From: Rostratula benghalensis
Taxonomy: Eukaryota; Chordata; Aves; Charadriiformes; Rostratulidae
DNA length: 64,000 nucleotides
Assembly: GCA_013399305.1 (NCBI GenBank)
Contig: VXAI01000274.1
Location: 2,341 to 66,340 of the forward strand
Reading direction: 5' to 3'
The notes beneath the pieces are model-generated. The model was not told the origin of the DNA. It made no database searches and saw only the letters and a program-made list of their open reading frames with translations. Numbering within the stretch: position 1 is the stretch's first letter; the number at the start of each line of letters is the position of its first letter. A program made the translations under genes and the position numbers. Below, in pieces: positions 34,323-47,351 of the stretch.

Positions 34323-35769
34323 TAATGTGTTTCACTGGTGGATGTGATTACCCTGATCCTTCTGAAGCACATGACGACTTTCATCTGTTTTAATAGCTGC
34401 TGTAAACATGCGGGCAAAGCTGTGGTGTACTATGAATATAGAAAATAATCAAATCATCTGGTTTTGATGAAAGTGTGTAAAACTCTAAAGCACACTTAAA
34501 AACATGAACCAAAAGTTTATTGAAAATATAAAGCAGCTTGTCCTCAGCAAATTTATGATTTACATCAGATTTAAATGCACCATAATACACTTGGGTCAGC
34601 TTGAGAGGGCTGTTTTTGAGAGTCTGGAATAATGTAAGGTGCAGAAAAAAACGTGCATTTGCAGCAAATCTGCTCTGATGGAACAGCAGCAATAATGAGG
34701 CCTCAGATCTCTGAGCTCCTGGTGACATGAGAAGGATCCCAGGGGCTTAAAGATCAGCAGACAGATGGCCCATTTTCCAAGACAGGTAACAGGGATGGCT
34801 CTGAAAATCTCTGGTATTTGTTGCAGGGGGTGAATCTTCCTCCAGCCAGTAGCTCCCATGATTGCAGAGAAACTGTATTCATTGCTACGCTCATTTGTAG
34901 GGGGCTATAGCTCTGAGAACTGTCCCTGGGGTGGGACTTTGTCCTGCATCTGGGACCAAGTATAAAGGAGACTTTTCTGCGGACATCAAAGTACAAGAAT
35001 CACTACGGTGACTCAGATCTCTGTGCGCCAATGACTTCTATCTCAGATGGTGGCCATTTCCAGATAGCTTAAAGCAAGGTGTCAAAGTTGAAGGAGTTTA
35101 ACTTCATAGTTAAGACTGGATTAAAACCAGAAGCAAGGTTTAATTCACTTTGTAAAGCTGTTATTATATTTAACTATGGTAATTCTGGATAGTTTAGTCT
35201 CAGTGCTAAACCTGATAAATTCTTGGCACCAGGGACTTCCAAGAGTGAAAGGCTTCCAGTAGGTAATTACTGGTTACATGACACCATTCCCTCACATTAG
35301 CTTTGAATTTCTCACCTCTGAACTTCATTGCATGTCATTTTGTTCTTACATCATGATATAGGGAGAACAGAAATTCCTGACCTACTTTTTCTATTCCGTT
35401 CATCATTTTGTATCACGTAATCCTCCCCCTTCTTATTTGTCTAATTACTTAATTAAGAACTCCTCCATCTACTTGGTTTCTCATCAGTTACTTCACTTAA
35501 AACCACAGCACTTATTTTTCTTGTGACTAAATTGTATGCTATGGACAGGAATAGGAGAAACTGAGGTGGTCACAACTCTTTTGGGTACAGGGAACGGATT
35601 CTATGATGTAATTTTTTGTCTTGTGAACTCTTCTAAAATAATGGCATGTTGAGCAAAAGTCTATGCTGACCCCAGGTCTACAAGATGTCCAGGTCCTGTT
35701 CTGAGCTGGTACCTCCCATGAAAGCAAAAATTCTACAATTATATCCTGACATCCCTCCTGGGGGAGGTC
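34323..35769. other. single-copy DNA, no gene seen
   Basis: Three overlapping minus-strand frames of 80 to 112 codons occur at 34390-34996, without recognisable domains. The 35640-35769 part directly adjoins a CR1 fragment but does not match the CR1 3' end that would be expected there. Confidence 0.4.
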
Positions 35770-35990
35770 ACATCTGCTGGTCACACTCTTCTTGATGCAC
35801 CCCAGGATGCCACTGGCCTTCTTGGCCACAAAGGCACATTGCTGGCTCACAGTCATCCTGTTGTCCACCAGGACTCCCAGGGCTTTTTCCTCAGAGCTGC
35901 TCTCCAGCAGGTCAGCCCCCAACCTGTACTGGTGCATGGGGTTGTTCCTCCCCAGGTGCAGCACCCTGCACTTGCCCTTGTTGAGGGTGC
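35770..35990 (-). mobile_element. CR1 internal fragment, open frame, no 3' end
   Basis: The minus-strand translation gives the CR1 ORF2 segment downstream of the catalytic core: VLHLGRNNPMHQYRLGADLL, then SSSEEKALGVLVDNRM, then QQCAFVAKKASGILGCIKKS. It has no stop or frameshift over about 65 codons. The match ends just after VTSR, where CR1 normally continues with SREVILPLYS; unrelated sequence follows. CR1 copies usually keep their 3' end and lose the 5' end, so an internal-only piece implies a later deletion or rearrangement. Confidence 0.9.
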
Positions 35991-38929
35991 TGTGTGAATT
36001 TTATGCCTTCTTGTATGACTTCATATGGAAGCACCAGATGCAACGTAGCCCTGCCAAAATAACGAAGAGACGTTGACCATTTAGTACAAAATAAGGTCTT
36101 TCAAAATGCCTTCTCCGTGTTGTTATTTTTTTTTTCCGCTAAAACAAAGAAAAGAACACGTTTGGAAGAAAAGTTTTTACTATAAGCCAAAAATGTCTTT
36201 CCTGTCTCCAAAACACTTATCTAATAGGAATGAAGTAATGACACTAAACTTTTGTCTGTTCAAGATAAAGATCACAAATTGTGTGGCTAGAACACTGGCT
36301 TTTAGATGGTCCATTCAGTGGAGCTTGGATACCCAGAGCCTTACTGCTTTCTCAGTTACGTGACGCTGAAGCGGGAGCTCTGCGCGCTAAAGATTCAGGG
36401 CAGTGCAAGAGAGAACAGAATTAGGCCCTCATGAAATCTTAATGCATTGTGAAGCTTTCCAGCTCACATACAGACCCCAGTGAGACTGGGAAAAGCCTAG
36501 TTCAAAAAATGTCTAGCAATGAGAGGATATGGTTCAGTTCTGCTGTGATCTAATGAAAGATGAACCGAGCTTCTTAGAAGTCTCACAGGATTTTTACCTC
36601 AGTTGTTACAGACAGGTATGTAGATGGTATACCTAAGCTGAACAAAAGAGGGAGGAAGAGAAAGGTCTGGAATTAATTATATGCCTTCTCTTGGAATAGC
36701 CTCGTAAAGCTCTTGCCTGATTAAAGTCCCTACAAACAAGGAGAAAAAAAGAGCCTGCTTACTAAACAACTGAAAATAAAGTTAAACAAAAGGTGTTCTA
36801 AAGATGGCACCTTGTAAGTGAGAGAATTTCCACGAGCTTCTGGCGTAGTTGGCTGACAGCCTTTTCTGAATGGCAAATGCTTGAAGGCTCAGTTTTAGGA
36901 CGGGTTGTTAGTTGCCCAAATTGACTGAGTGCTCCCAGAGGTTGGCTGAGTGTGTGGTTAAGGGCTTGCTGCTCAGACAGGCTATACAGAAAGACTCAGA
37001 GGACCCTGTGCGCTCTGCCAGATCCTTCTGATTTATTTATATGAATAAGCCACCAGGCCCAGACTACGCTGTTCAGACACTACTCATTTGTAGGTCACTC
37101 TGCACATTACTCTTTCCTCACAACCACCAAACAAATTAATATTACCCTAGATATGCAAGAATGTTGCTTTTGTTAAAAGCTGAGCACTCAGTGTTGAGAG
37201 GTCTTTTGGATGTAACCTCAGGAAAGTAGGGTCCACACCTGAAGGCTTTTTTGGAAGGGACAGTTGTGAGTCTGGATGATATTATTGACTGGGAAATACA
37301 ATACTGACTATGTGAATGCAGTAAGATTGAATCTCACGTTTAAGCTGGTGGACATGACGGCGAGGGATTACACCATTGTTTCTCCATGTAATGACCACAT
37401 TGTGAAGGGTGGAACACAGATGAGTTGGGCTTGGGCCAGTGGCTGCTCCAGGAACTGCCTACTGATGTGCAGAAAGGATGGGGCATGTTCGACAATCAGT
37501 TTTGAGTGCTTTGAAGTTAACCATTACTTGTAGTCACACTGCATATGTTTCTGTAAGCGGCGGACAGGTAATGAAATACAAGTGTGTCGGGTTTCTCTGT
37601 CTCCCATATGCATTATCTCCCCTTCGGTGTGAGTGGGAGCAAACCAAAAGCAGTCATGAAATGAACTAATTTTGTCTATAGGCTTGAATTCAACTTCCTA
37701 AATTAATCTAATATCCAAGCTGCTTTGCCTTCACTCTTACTTTAACTTAGTTAACTCTGTCTAGCTCACAAAGATAGGAACGCAGCTTCTTCTTTATTGA
37801 CTGGACACTCACCCCTATTAGATTTTTGTTTTTAAACCTCAGTTTGGTTGCTTACAAGCTATGACTAGGGCCCTGGAGAGTTGATCCTGACCCAGTTGCC
37901 AGTGACAAAAAGAGAACGACCACATCTGACTTCCCAAGTACCAATAACAAGAACTGGCAGTCAAGTGACTGGACATACGAAAGCTTTTCTACAGGCAAAT
38001 CTTGAGTTAGCCCACAATTATTTATTTTTCCATTGGCAATAGCAGATATTGACTGCCAGAGAGAGTGGCTCCCAGTTGGCTTTAAGAAGACCTGACCTCC
38101 ACAGCCGTTTATTCCTTTGAAAGAGTGGCTGTATTCCTGCATGACAGAACTGTGAGTGGAACTGCTCGCTTTTCTCAGCTGGGTAAGGATGGTGCTTGGT
38201 CAGGTAGGCTTTGGAGAGCTCTGATTTAGCAAATCTTCAGCAGCTGAGCATCCTGTAGCAGAACCAGGAACCAAGAGCTAAACATGGCAAGTAAAAGGCA
38301 GATGTCTCAAGAGATGAGCAGTCACTTCCCTGAAAGTGGTACAGTATCCAAGGAGGGTAACCTAGGAGGGGTTTTGTCTTGCTTCCATGTGCACTAAGCA
38401 GGGCATAGGTATGAAACAGACCCAATGAGAAGCTGAGCAGCATATTATGGTGAGAAATGTCACCTCTGGATGACTGTGCCAGTGGCAAAAAGGTATTCAA
38501 ATGCAAGTTGTTAGAATGGAGACTGCTCTTGAAGAAGAATTGACCCACTGCCATGTGTCCAGCTCTCCCATTCTCTGTGGTGGTGGTCACAGGAGTAGGT
38601 GGAAGAGCCTGCTTTAAACCAGTGAGTGCTGAACCATGGGTTTGCTGTTCCTGGATAGACAGACATCTGCTATTTTCCGGGTAGCTCCATGCCACAGGTC
38701 ACTTCCCAATTGTCAGTGTCCTCCAGCTGCTCTCATTTCACAGGCTCCTCGATGGAATTGCTCCAACAAAGGATGGGGCACTAGAACTGCAGGTGCCCTT
38801 GGCATTTGGAAGAGGCGTCCACAACATTTGATTTTCTTTTGCTTCCTTCTGCTTCCCTGCCCTGTTATCCCTGGATCCTGCCTCTACCTCTTTCATAGTC
38901 CTGTCCCTGTACCAGCTGCTTTGGCCGAA
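35991..38929. other. single-copy DNA, no gene seen
   Basis: The longest frame is 152 codons on the minus strand (38237-38695). It overlaps a plus-strand frame of 139 codons and has no recognisable features. No repeat was noticed. Confidence 0.4.
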
Positions 38930-39480
38930 ATGCTCCGACTGTCACTGAAAACCCTCTCCTTATATGCTGAGCATCTCTGCATGAGCAGACCTCATTATCA
39001 TGTGGCAAGAGGTCATTTACATATGCAAATCAGGTTAATGAGAGCAGAACTGTAAAAGGCTTCATTCCAGCGGCATTTGCATATCTAGCTTTAGAAATAT
39101 TTGAGTGCTCTGCCCCTAGCTGTGCAAGCAGGACACAGGAGCCCTGGCAGTATGTCTTCAGCGGTGATTATATCGGCAGACAGCTGCCATCCCGGTTTGC
39201 AACAGCCACTATCTGAGACAGGGGCTCGTTTGAACACAGAGGGTAGTTGTGGGATGTGCGCTTCTGCACCAGACTACTAAGAGGCAGTTAAGCCTTGGCC
39301 CTTATTGGGACAACTTGTGGGCTTCTGACAGGTAGATGGAGGCAATTTAGTGTGAAGAATACAATTTCCTACGGTGCTGTCACTGATGCACGCCCGGTGT
39401 ATGATGAATGAGGAAAAACAATGCAGGTACCAGGCGCGACTCTCTGGGGAGAATATATTCTGTGTGACATGGCACCACAC
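38930..39480. promoter_or_regulatory. candidate enhancer with paired octamer sites
   Basis: A perfect octamer ATGCAAAT lies at 39023-39030 and its inverse ATTTGCAT at 39075-39082, 44 bp apart. Between and around them are TTAATGAG and other homeodomain-like cores, and further right TAATTA near 39503. POU proteins bind the octamer. The block is single-copy and free of recognisable repeats. Inference only. Confidence 0.28.
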
Positions 39481-42479
39481 AAAACACTGCGTTTATTCTC
39501 TAATTAACTGGGCCTCTAGCTCCCCCAGAGCACAAGGAGAGCTCTCTTTTGGATATTTGCACATCACCCATGAGAGAGCTCCAACCCCTCCTCTGCCACA
39601 GCCAGAAGAGGCAGTCCACTGTCCCTCTCTTAGGTGGATTCTGCACAACCATGTTAGGTGCCTTCCAAGTCTCTAATTACAAAGCAAATTTGCACAATAA
39701 GTTCCTTAGAAGAAGCATCTTTTGCTGATTTTTTTTCCCCAACTATTTTATTTTCAGGAAGAAATAGGGGTGCTTTTTAACTATACAGCTTTCTCAAGTA
39801 TTGCTGTCTGCCAGGGACTTCTGTGCCTGGTTCCAGAGAGAAAAGGCAATTACCTCATTATTCCTGAGAAAAGTTACTGATTTTCCCTTTGCTTCTGCCC
39901 AGTCCTTCTGACTAAGCTAAGCATGTTTCTGGCACGTCCCAATGGCTAATGTAATAAAGGGCACTCCTTCTTGAAGGAGGTATTTTTCAGCCCTGACATA
40001 CAGTACTACAACTTTCTACACGGCTGCCAGGAAAGTGCCAGGTGGGTAGCTCAGAGTACGTGACACAACTCTTACTGCCTGTACACAGAAGGAAGCTCTT
40101 ACAAGTTCTCCAGAACAAGTTATTGCTGTCCCTGTGCCCTCAATCAAGAGGTCCCTCTGCCCTCAAGGCAGAGCTCCGCACATCTCACAGTCGGACAAAC
40201 ACGCAGCAATTCAGTGTGCACGGTGTTGTGGTTTAACCAAGCAAGGGATTTCTGTCCTAATCCCATGTCCAAAAGCAGATCACGGGGAATAATTCACCAT
40301 AATTCAAATAACCGTGTCTGACAGTTCAACAGAACATCCAGTCTCACAGATTTTCTCTCATTTGGACTTGCACTTTTAACTGTAATGCACCAGCGTGGGT
40401 CAAACTCCACTGCAGTAACTCCTTGGAGTCATCCCTGCGTTGCAACACTTTGCCTGTAGCTATTCTCAGCAGCTCTGATATGACAGACAAGATGAATTAT
40501 CTGTGCCTATAGGAGCAAAAATTGCACTTACATTTTGCCTGTATTTCCTAGGAGTGAGCTGTTTCCTCCTCTCAGCTGATGGCTATCACAGAAGAGGGCT
40601 TCTGTCCATACCCGGCACAGAGACACTTTGGCATTTGCCTGCTTTATGACACATCGGTGGATGGTTACCACCGTCTCATAAACCAGCTGGTTTTTGCATC
40701 TCATCACTGAAGATGAGATTCTCACCCTTTGGAACAAAGCATAAACGCACCAATGTGCCTGAAAGACTGTGGATACCCCTTTGGGCCAGTGCCACGCACC
40801 CTGTGCGCTCCCCCGTTGGAGGCAGAGCCCATCTTATTAATAGCCCAGCTGGATGCGGTCAGGACTTCATCACTGCCGCCTCACGGCTCTGAGGATCCCT
40901 CCTTGTTTAAGAGCACTCAGGACTGAGCAGTCGGCGTCCCTGCTGTGCCCCCAGATTGTCACCTTTGGAAGCTGATCTCTCAGAAAAGCATTCCATCATT
41001 GCAGGGCAGAACTGTCCTCCTCTCTGCAACAAACTCTGCCGCACGGGTTTTGCCAAGAGAGGAGAAAAGCAAAATACAAATTACTAAAAAAAATACCTAA
41101 TGAAAGTTGATTTTTTTTTTTTTTATGTTTTAATTCTAGAATTCTACTTTTCAGCTATGAAAGTTCAATTTGAAGTGGCTCAAACCTACAGTCGTTGTCC
41201 TTTCTGGAGGGGTGTCTTTGTTTAGGTGAAAATTCACCTTCCATTGCGCTCACGTTTAAAGCTCCTCACAGAGAATACAATTTACCTCCTTGTGTAGCGT
41301 GAGATCAGAAGCTAGAGATTCTGTTTAGTAAACGACGGCTTAGGAGGTGTTCTGTTTTACATAAGCAATAGCCTGAAAGCAGCCAAACCAGAAGGGCAAA
41401 GAAAACTTAATCATTTTGAGGAAAAGGGAACGGCCCTCTCATTATCATTCACTTGTTGGAAATATACATGGATTTTTTTCAGGTATTAATAATGAACAGT
41501 TTTTTGCTCGCCTGCTTTTCAGGTTGACAATATATCTTTCATATTTTTCTTAAAATCCAGCCCTTCCCATCTTAAGAGCACTGAACTGATTTTATTGCCA
41601 ATTCTGAGAAGTGTTAACAGGAGTAAATCACCCCTCACATTACTGCTGTTGTTCCCTTGCCCTGAGCCAAATTCACTGCTAAGCACCTCTGACCACACAG
41701 CTCATATAAATGTTCATAATAGAGGAAGCGTCTCACATCTGCTTATTCTCACACAATTAGAAAAAAACACCTTACAAAAAGCTACGTTACTGTACTTTTT
41801 GATATATATGCACATATATATTTGGTTATAGCTTACTTCTTCATGCCACGTGCTCAATATTCAGCAGAAAAATTAAAGTCAGTTATGCAGATGCCAAAAA
41901 AGTGTGTAACATCAAAAAAGGGGAAAAAAAAAAAAAAAAAAAAAGGATAATAAAAGAGTGAAACCAAAGCCATTTGGTGGTGTCAATTTTCATTGTGCAC
42001 TACATTGTGGGAGAGCTTTTGAACTCCGGTATGGAGGAGCTTTATTAGAAACCAATTCTCCTCAGTGACCTCTGGAGGCCTAGTCCTATATAAGAGTAAG
42101 CCAGGTGCCAAAATGAAAGGGGGAAACTCATTATATAGAGGTGTATATCTGAGGTAGGAGCCAAGCACAGTGAACTGCAGCAAGTAGGATTGCTGCCGAT
42201 GAGCCTAAAATATTCCTGCAAGAAATGGAAGATGTTTCTTATTTTGTTCCATCTTCTGTATTAATTTCCCCTATTTTATTTTACACCTGTGACATCTCCC
42301 TTGTTTCTGTTCTTGCCTCTCCTATGATGTACCATTCCTTTCTTCCTTAATCTTTTGCTCTTCTGATGTCCCCTACTGCTCCTACCTAATTCCCATCTCA
42401 TTATAATCTTTCCCTGTGTCCTGTTTCCCTCTTTTTCTGAGTTTATTTCCCTCCTCTCCTTGCTCCCTCTGATTTAAAG
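39481..42479. other. single-copy DNA with homopolymer runs
   Basis: T14 lies near 41111-41124 and A24 near 41921-41944. No gene or known repeat was recognised. C/T-rich sequence lies at 42240-42470. Confidence 0.4.
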
Positions 42480-43330
42480 CGGCGTTAAGTTCATATGAAA
42501 GCTTAGCTTCAGAGAAAAAAGTGAAACGTCAAGTGTCTGTATTATATTAGCTGGAATTAGTAAGTGCTGGTACAGAATTCCAGCACAACAGAAGTGCCAT
42601 CACTTACATATCTGGAGAGCTGGGAGTTCCGTTTCATTTTTGGTGCTGCACTTTGCTCGGCCTTTTTCTGATAGACTGACAAAGCCAAAGCAACCTGGTT
42701 GAAAATGAAATGATTTCAACACCTGTGAAATACTGCATGACATAACGGCCAACATAAAGCCATCACTCTCTGTGTTTACATCGGTACTGATTCTTAACAG
42801 CGCGCTGTTAACTCGGCACAAAGCTCTGCTGCTCTAAAACATTTCAGGTACAAGGACAACACTTTTACAGCCAATCATGCTCCATCCCTATAAAGGATTA
42901 TTATATCAATCTAAACTGGCATGTAAGTTAATGCTTGCTCCTCAGCAGCTTAAATTTACATTGTGACCCACAGACTTATTCATCTCCCACCGCTGAGAAT
43001 CATAACCCCATGATCACTACAAGCACATCCACACTATCCCAAGAATCAATGGATGCTACAGTGTTACACATATTATCAAATCCAATTGCTTGTCAATTAA
43101 CCCAGTACGACATCTGCATGGAGGATTTAAATAAGGAGCATCATATTATGCTGTGTGGTCGATAGAGTGAAAATGCAGGCACTGACAAGGCTTACAATTT
43201 GGCCTGCTACCACAGCATCCATCTCTCTGAATGGAAGTTATTTATGCTCCCACTGAATTATGGCTTGTATTCAAATATTGGCAAAGCTGCAACGTACAAA
43301 AAATGTAACATCTACAGGATGCTGTGGTTG
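42480..43330. promoter_or_regulatory. candidate regulatory block with an 18-bp palindrome
   Basis: A perfect 18-bp palindrome TTAACAGCGCGCTGTTAA is at 42794-42811. Its two TAACAG / CTGTTA halves resemble MYB-type sites. The surrounding 850 bp has many short AT-rich transcription-factor-like words, balanced composition and no recognised repeat. The sequence has the look of a conserved noncoding element. Inference from composition and motifs only. Confidence 0.27.
42794..42811. repeat. perfect 18-bp palindrome
   Basis: TTAACAGCGCGCTGTTAA reads the same on both strands. It has GCGCGC at its centre, unusual in this CpG-poor DNA. Confidence 0.95.
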
Positions 43331-43475
43331 GATCCAGCTCTTGGGGATAGCTCGAAAGGGTAATTTCTCCTTCAGGAGCGTGCCTGTCAGTCCAGGACTA
43401 ATGGGTGGGTCCTTTTCATCTTAGACAAAAAGGTGCCACTGAAGAAAAGCACCGGCGTGGCAGATGTGTTCTTCA

Positions 43476-43489
43476 GCACATGCATGTGC
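43476..43489. repeat. perfect 14-bp palindrome
   Basis: GCACATGCATGTGC is fully self-complementary, with CACATG and CATGTG E-box-like halves around ATGCAT. Confidence 0.9.
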
Positions 43490-46400
43490 AGTGGAAAGGA
43501 CACCTTTCACAGCGCTGGTGGAACAGAAGTTCTACTAATTAGAAAGAAACCTGACTTTTATAATATAAAATAAGATTCAGCTTTCCCCCCCAACCCCTGC
43601 CCCCGGAAAAGTAAGTGAGCTGATGAGGATAATAAAATGCATCACGTTGACAAATGAGTTGAATCTGGACATGGTAAGAAAACTAAGCCCCTTTATAATT
43701 TAAAATAACAAAGTCTGTCCCCAGTATAGTGAGATGCCCCATATACAATCAGTGTGAGCACAAGGAACAACTGTCCTCCCAGTTAGTTTGACAGCAATGA
43801 CATTGTCTTCTCCAGATGGAAAGACATCTCCTGCTCTTGAACGAACTGGTGATCTACGAGTCTTGAGTGAGAGAAAAAGAAATCTCTCCTGTTAAAGGGC
43901 TGGAAACAAGTGTAATAAAGTAAGTTTACATGGTTCCTGCTACGTTTAGCTCAAAATTTAGGCTCTGTGTCAAATCACTTGTTACCGACTTAACCACGAT
44001 AGAAGTGTTTCCATTAAGGAATATTCCAGTGGAAACAACTTTGGTTAAAAGACAAATAAACCTCAGTAGTACCTGCGGAACAAACCTGCGGTGTGGTGCT
44101 GCTGCAAGAGCCAGGCATGGTGCATATTAGAGGAAAGAGAGGTTGTCTCGTTTCTTTCCATTGCTCAACTGAAAAGAAATTCAGAATAGAAATATGGGTC
44201 AAGATCTCAAATTTGGGAACCGAATATCTACACAGGCATTGTAAAAAACCATGCTACTGCTGAACCCAGTATTATTTCAGGCTACAGACTGACTGACTGC
44301 AGGTATCAGTGCTCACATCCACTGCTGCTCCAGGCAGCTAGAGCTCTTCTGTTGACTTTAATACCTACTATAGACTATGGGGTTCCATAAAAATTTTGTT
44401 TTCCTTCCCCATCTCTCTCTTTCACAAAATAATTTTTGGCTTATGAAGTTTTAGTCCCACTCATCTGTGTGTGTTATTTCAAACTCTTGACATTTCCTCT
44501 ATGAATGCAGGACATAATAAGCCCTATTAAAGCATACAAAGACAACTTCCAAGTCACACCTCAACATTCTCAAAATTGGGGAGCTCCCTAAATTTGAGAA
44601 TTTGGCTTTGTACAGCAGGTGTCCAAGTGCGAGGCCTCAAGGGAATCACATATCCTCAGGAAACAGGCAGCTTAAAAAGCAGAGTGTTTTTTTTTTTTTT
44701 TTTTTTTCTGTGCTGCTTTAACAATAAATGAGAACACAACTGAGATTTTGGCTCTTTAAAAATTTGGCTGATTTAGTAGGACAGGGCCTTTCTGAAACAG
44801 AAGCGAAACGATCCCTCTTCACCTCTCCCTTTTGCATGGTTCTTAAACAAAGTTCACAGCACTCTGTGTAGCCCTCCACTCCTGTTTAAAGCTCAGCTGT
44901 TTTCATACATGGTAAGGATGTATTTTACCAAATAGCGACTTACATGTTTTGCAATGTGCTTATTCCTGGGGTAGACGTTGCCTCTGAGAAACAAGGCTGC
45001 CATGGAAAACTGGAAGACTCACAAGGACTGTGGGCTGCATCCTTGGAAAGTGTTGCCATGGTTGCAATGGAGCAAACCTACCCCTTCCTCTGGTGCTGCC
45101 ATCAGACTTGGAACCCACGATGAGGTGGATGTTAGAACCAGCCAAACAAGGGGGCACAAGGGAGTGGGAGGCAGGAATGGAACTGCAGGTGGTCAACAGA
45201 CAGCGGGTGCCCCAAGCTGTGATGTTAGCCATGCAGCCCCTTGAGAAAGGATGGACACCTCTCTCAAACCACATAGCAAGTATCTGCTGAAAGGTGGCGA
45301 GTACGTGTATGAGTGTGTGTGTAGGTGGGGATTGTTAGCCTGCCCGTGACAAGGTGAGGAGTCAAAGCCATTAAGAGACAAATGTTCTCATGGTAAAAAA
45401 GAGCAAGGGAAACTCTGCTTAACTGGTATGGAACAATATACAAAGCTATCCATTGATGATGAAGAACTAAGATAAGACAAAGCATACCTCTGCAAACAAT
45501 CATCTCTTCCACTTGTAGATTCTGCATGGAAATGTCTGAAAGAAAAAGAGGCTGAAAAGCTCCTGAAGATCTCTCCCATGGCAAACTGTGAAAAGCTGTA
45601 CCATGGTACAGGCAGCTGGAGAAAATGGCCTCTTTCCTAGTAAGACACAGCCTTCTACTGAGATACTAATCTGTAAAAATCACAATGACTTACCTTTACA
45701 GAAAAGTAATCATCCAGACAGAATCATATACTTAGCTCCCAGAACGACACTCCCCAAAGCGACACAAGAACAGACACACACCTTGATTTTGCAGAGAAAA
45801 ACACCATGGCTCTGTGTGTCTGTCACAGTTGTAAGTGTAAATATTGTAAGCAATAAGTAATAATGCTTATTTGTCTCACCTTAAAATATATTAGAGACAT
45901 CCAAGGAGAGAAAGAAGGGCTTGTGTAAGCTGCACAAGCCTATTTATCCCTGTCTCATATTAAGTATTGCTGGGCTATAAAGAATCAGGGACACAAGTAT
46001 CAAGAGAACTAAAATAAAACAATACCAATGATGGCCATAATAATAAATTTATGTTTCTTTTCCTTTTGTTTCCCAAGCTGCTACAGCACACAACGTAAGT
46101 TTCTGCTGCAAAGAAGAGGAACAGAAATAGACTTTTCTCCTTTCAGATGAAAGCCAAAATTCTTGACTTGTGGAACCAGAGTTTTACAGAATTTCTACCA
46201 GAGAACATCACCATCACAAAAAAAAAACCCCAACAAACCATGAGAGTTGACAACACTGTATTACAAGAAGGACATTTATGAAGTGAGTAAAAATTGCACA
46301 GCAGTGTAAATCACAGCTACACCTTGTTCAAAAAGAGCCACATGCTCAACGTCAAAAACGGGCAGAACTCCAAGTAAGATGTGTACTTGTCAATTAGTGG

Positions 46401-46508
46401 ATGAAATTTAATATGTAACGGAAGAAACATATTGCACAGGAGAGAAGATGGCTCGGGAAGGGAAAACATCCACATTAAAAATTTCTCCCATTTAACTGAA
46501 ATGAATGT
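43490..46508. other. single-copy DNA, no gene seen
   Basis: T23 lies near 44687-44709. Overlapping frames at 44960-45290 and 45264-45584 run on both strands and carry no recognisable domains. A short GT-rich stretch is at 45307-45330. Confidence 0.4.
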
Positions 46509-47070
46509 GGCCAGCAGGCTAAGGGAGGTGGTTCTCCCCCTCCACTCCCCTCTGGTGAGACAGCCACCTGGAGTACTGTGTCCAGCTCTGGCATCCCCAA
46601 AATAAGAAGACCTGTTGGACCAAGTCCAGAGGAGGGCTGTGAAGATGATCAGAGGGCTGAAGCATCTCTCCTATGAGGACAGGCTGAGAGAGTTGGGGTT
46701 GTTCAGCCTGGAGAAGAGAAGGCTCCGGGAAGACCTTATAGCAGCTTTCCCATACCTGAAGGGGACATACGGGAGAGATGAAGAGGGACTCTTTAGCAGG
46801 GAGTGGAGCGATAGGACGAGGGTTTTAAATTGAAAGAGGGGAGATTTAGATTAAATACCAGAAAGAAATTCTTTATTGTGAGGGTGGTGATACAGTGGGA
46901 CAGGTTGCCCCGAGAAGCTGTGGCTGCCCCATCCCTGGAGGTGTTCAAGGCCAGGCTGGATGGGGCTGGATGGTCTGGTGGGAGGTGTCCCTGCCCATGG
47001 CAGGGGGGTTGGAACTCAATGATCTTTAAGGGTCCTTCCACCCCAAAGCATTCTGTGATTCTATGATTAC
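46509..47070 (+). mobile_element. CR1 LINE 3' end, longest clear copy
   Basis: This starts at GCCAGCAGGCTAAGGGAGG, in the CR1 region encoding VILPLYSALVR, with a small frameshift at the RPHLEYCVQ part near 46558. It then gives [47 protein letters not shown] and LPREAVAAPSLEVFKARLD. The tail has AACTCAATGATCTTTAAGGG and ATTCTGTGATTCTATGATT, ending near 47070. It is 5'-truncated and broken by at least two frameshifts. Low divergence suggests a fairly young insertion. Confidence 0.95.
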
Positions 47071-47351
47071 ATGATGAAATCCCAGAAAAGGTAGCAGTGA
47101 GTGCTTGTGGTGACCACTGGATGGACAGCTGGCTGCCTCACATGAAAGCAAAATGAACGTGGGTCTCCTTGGCTCTGGTGAACAGAGAGGCCTGTTTGAG
47201 CAGGATCCTAGCCTTAGCAGGCTCATGCGAGTTTCATGGCATTTAGGAGAAGACTTGGATGCGTTTTTGCAAAGATGCTCAAGGCTTCAAAGGGCAGGCA
47301 CCACCTCAGCCCCTGCTCCTGAAGGAAGGTCTGAGCCTACAGGAGATCTAG
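47071..47351. other. spacer between two same-direction CR1 copies
   Basis: This is about 280 bp of sequence that does not match CR1. It contains short chance frames only. Confidence 0.45.

Noticed and set aside
38237..38695. 152-codon minus-strand frame
   Set aside because: No domain or splice context; overlaps another chance frame on the plus strand.
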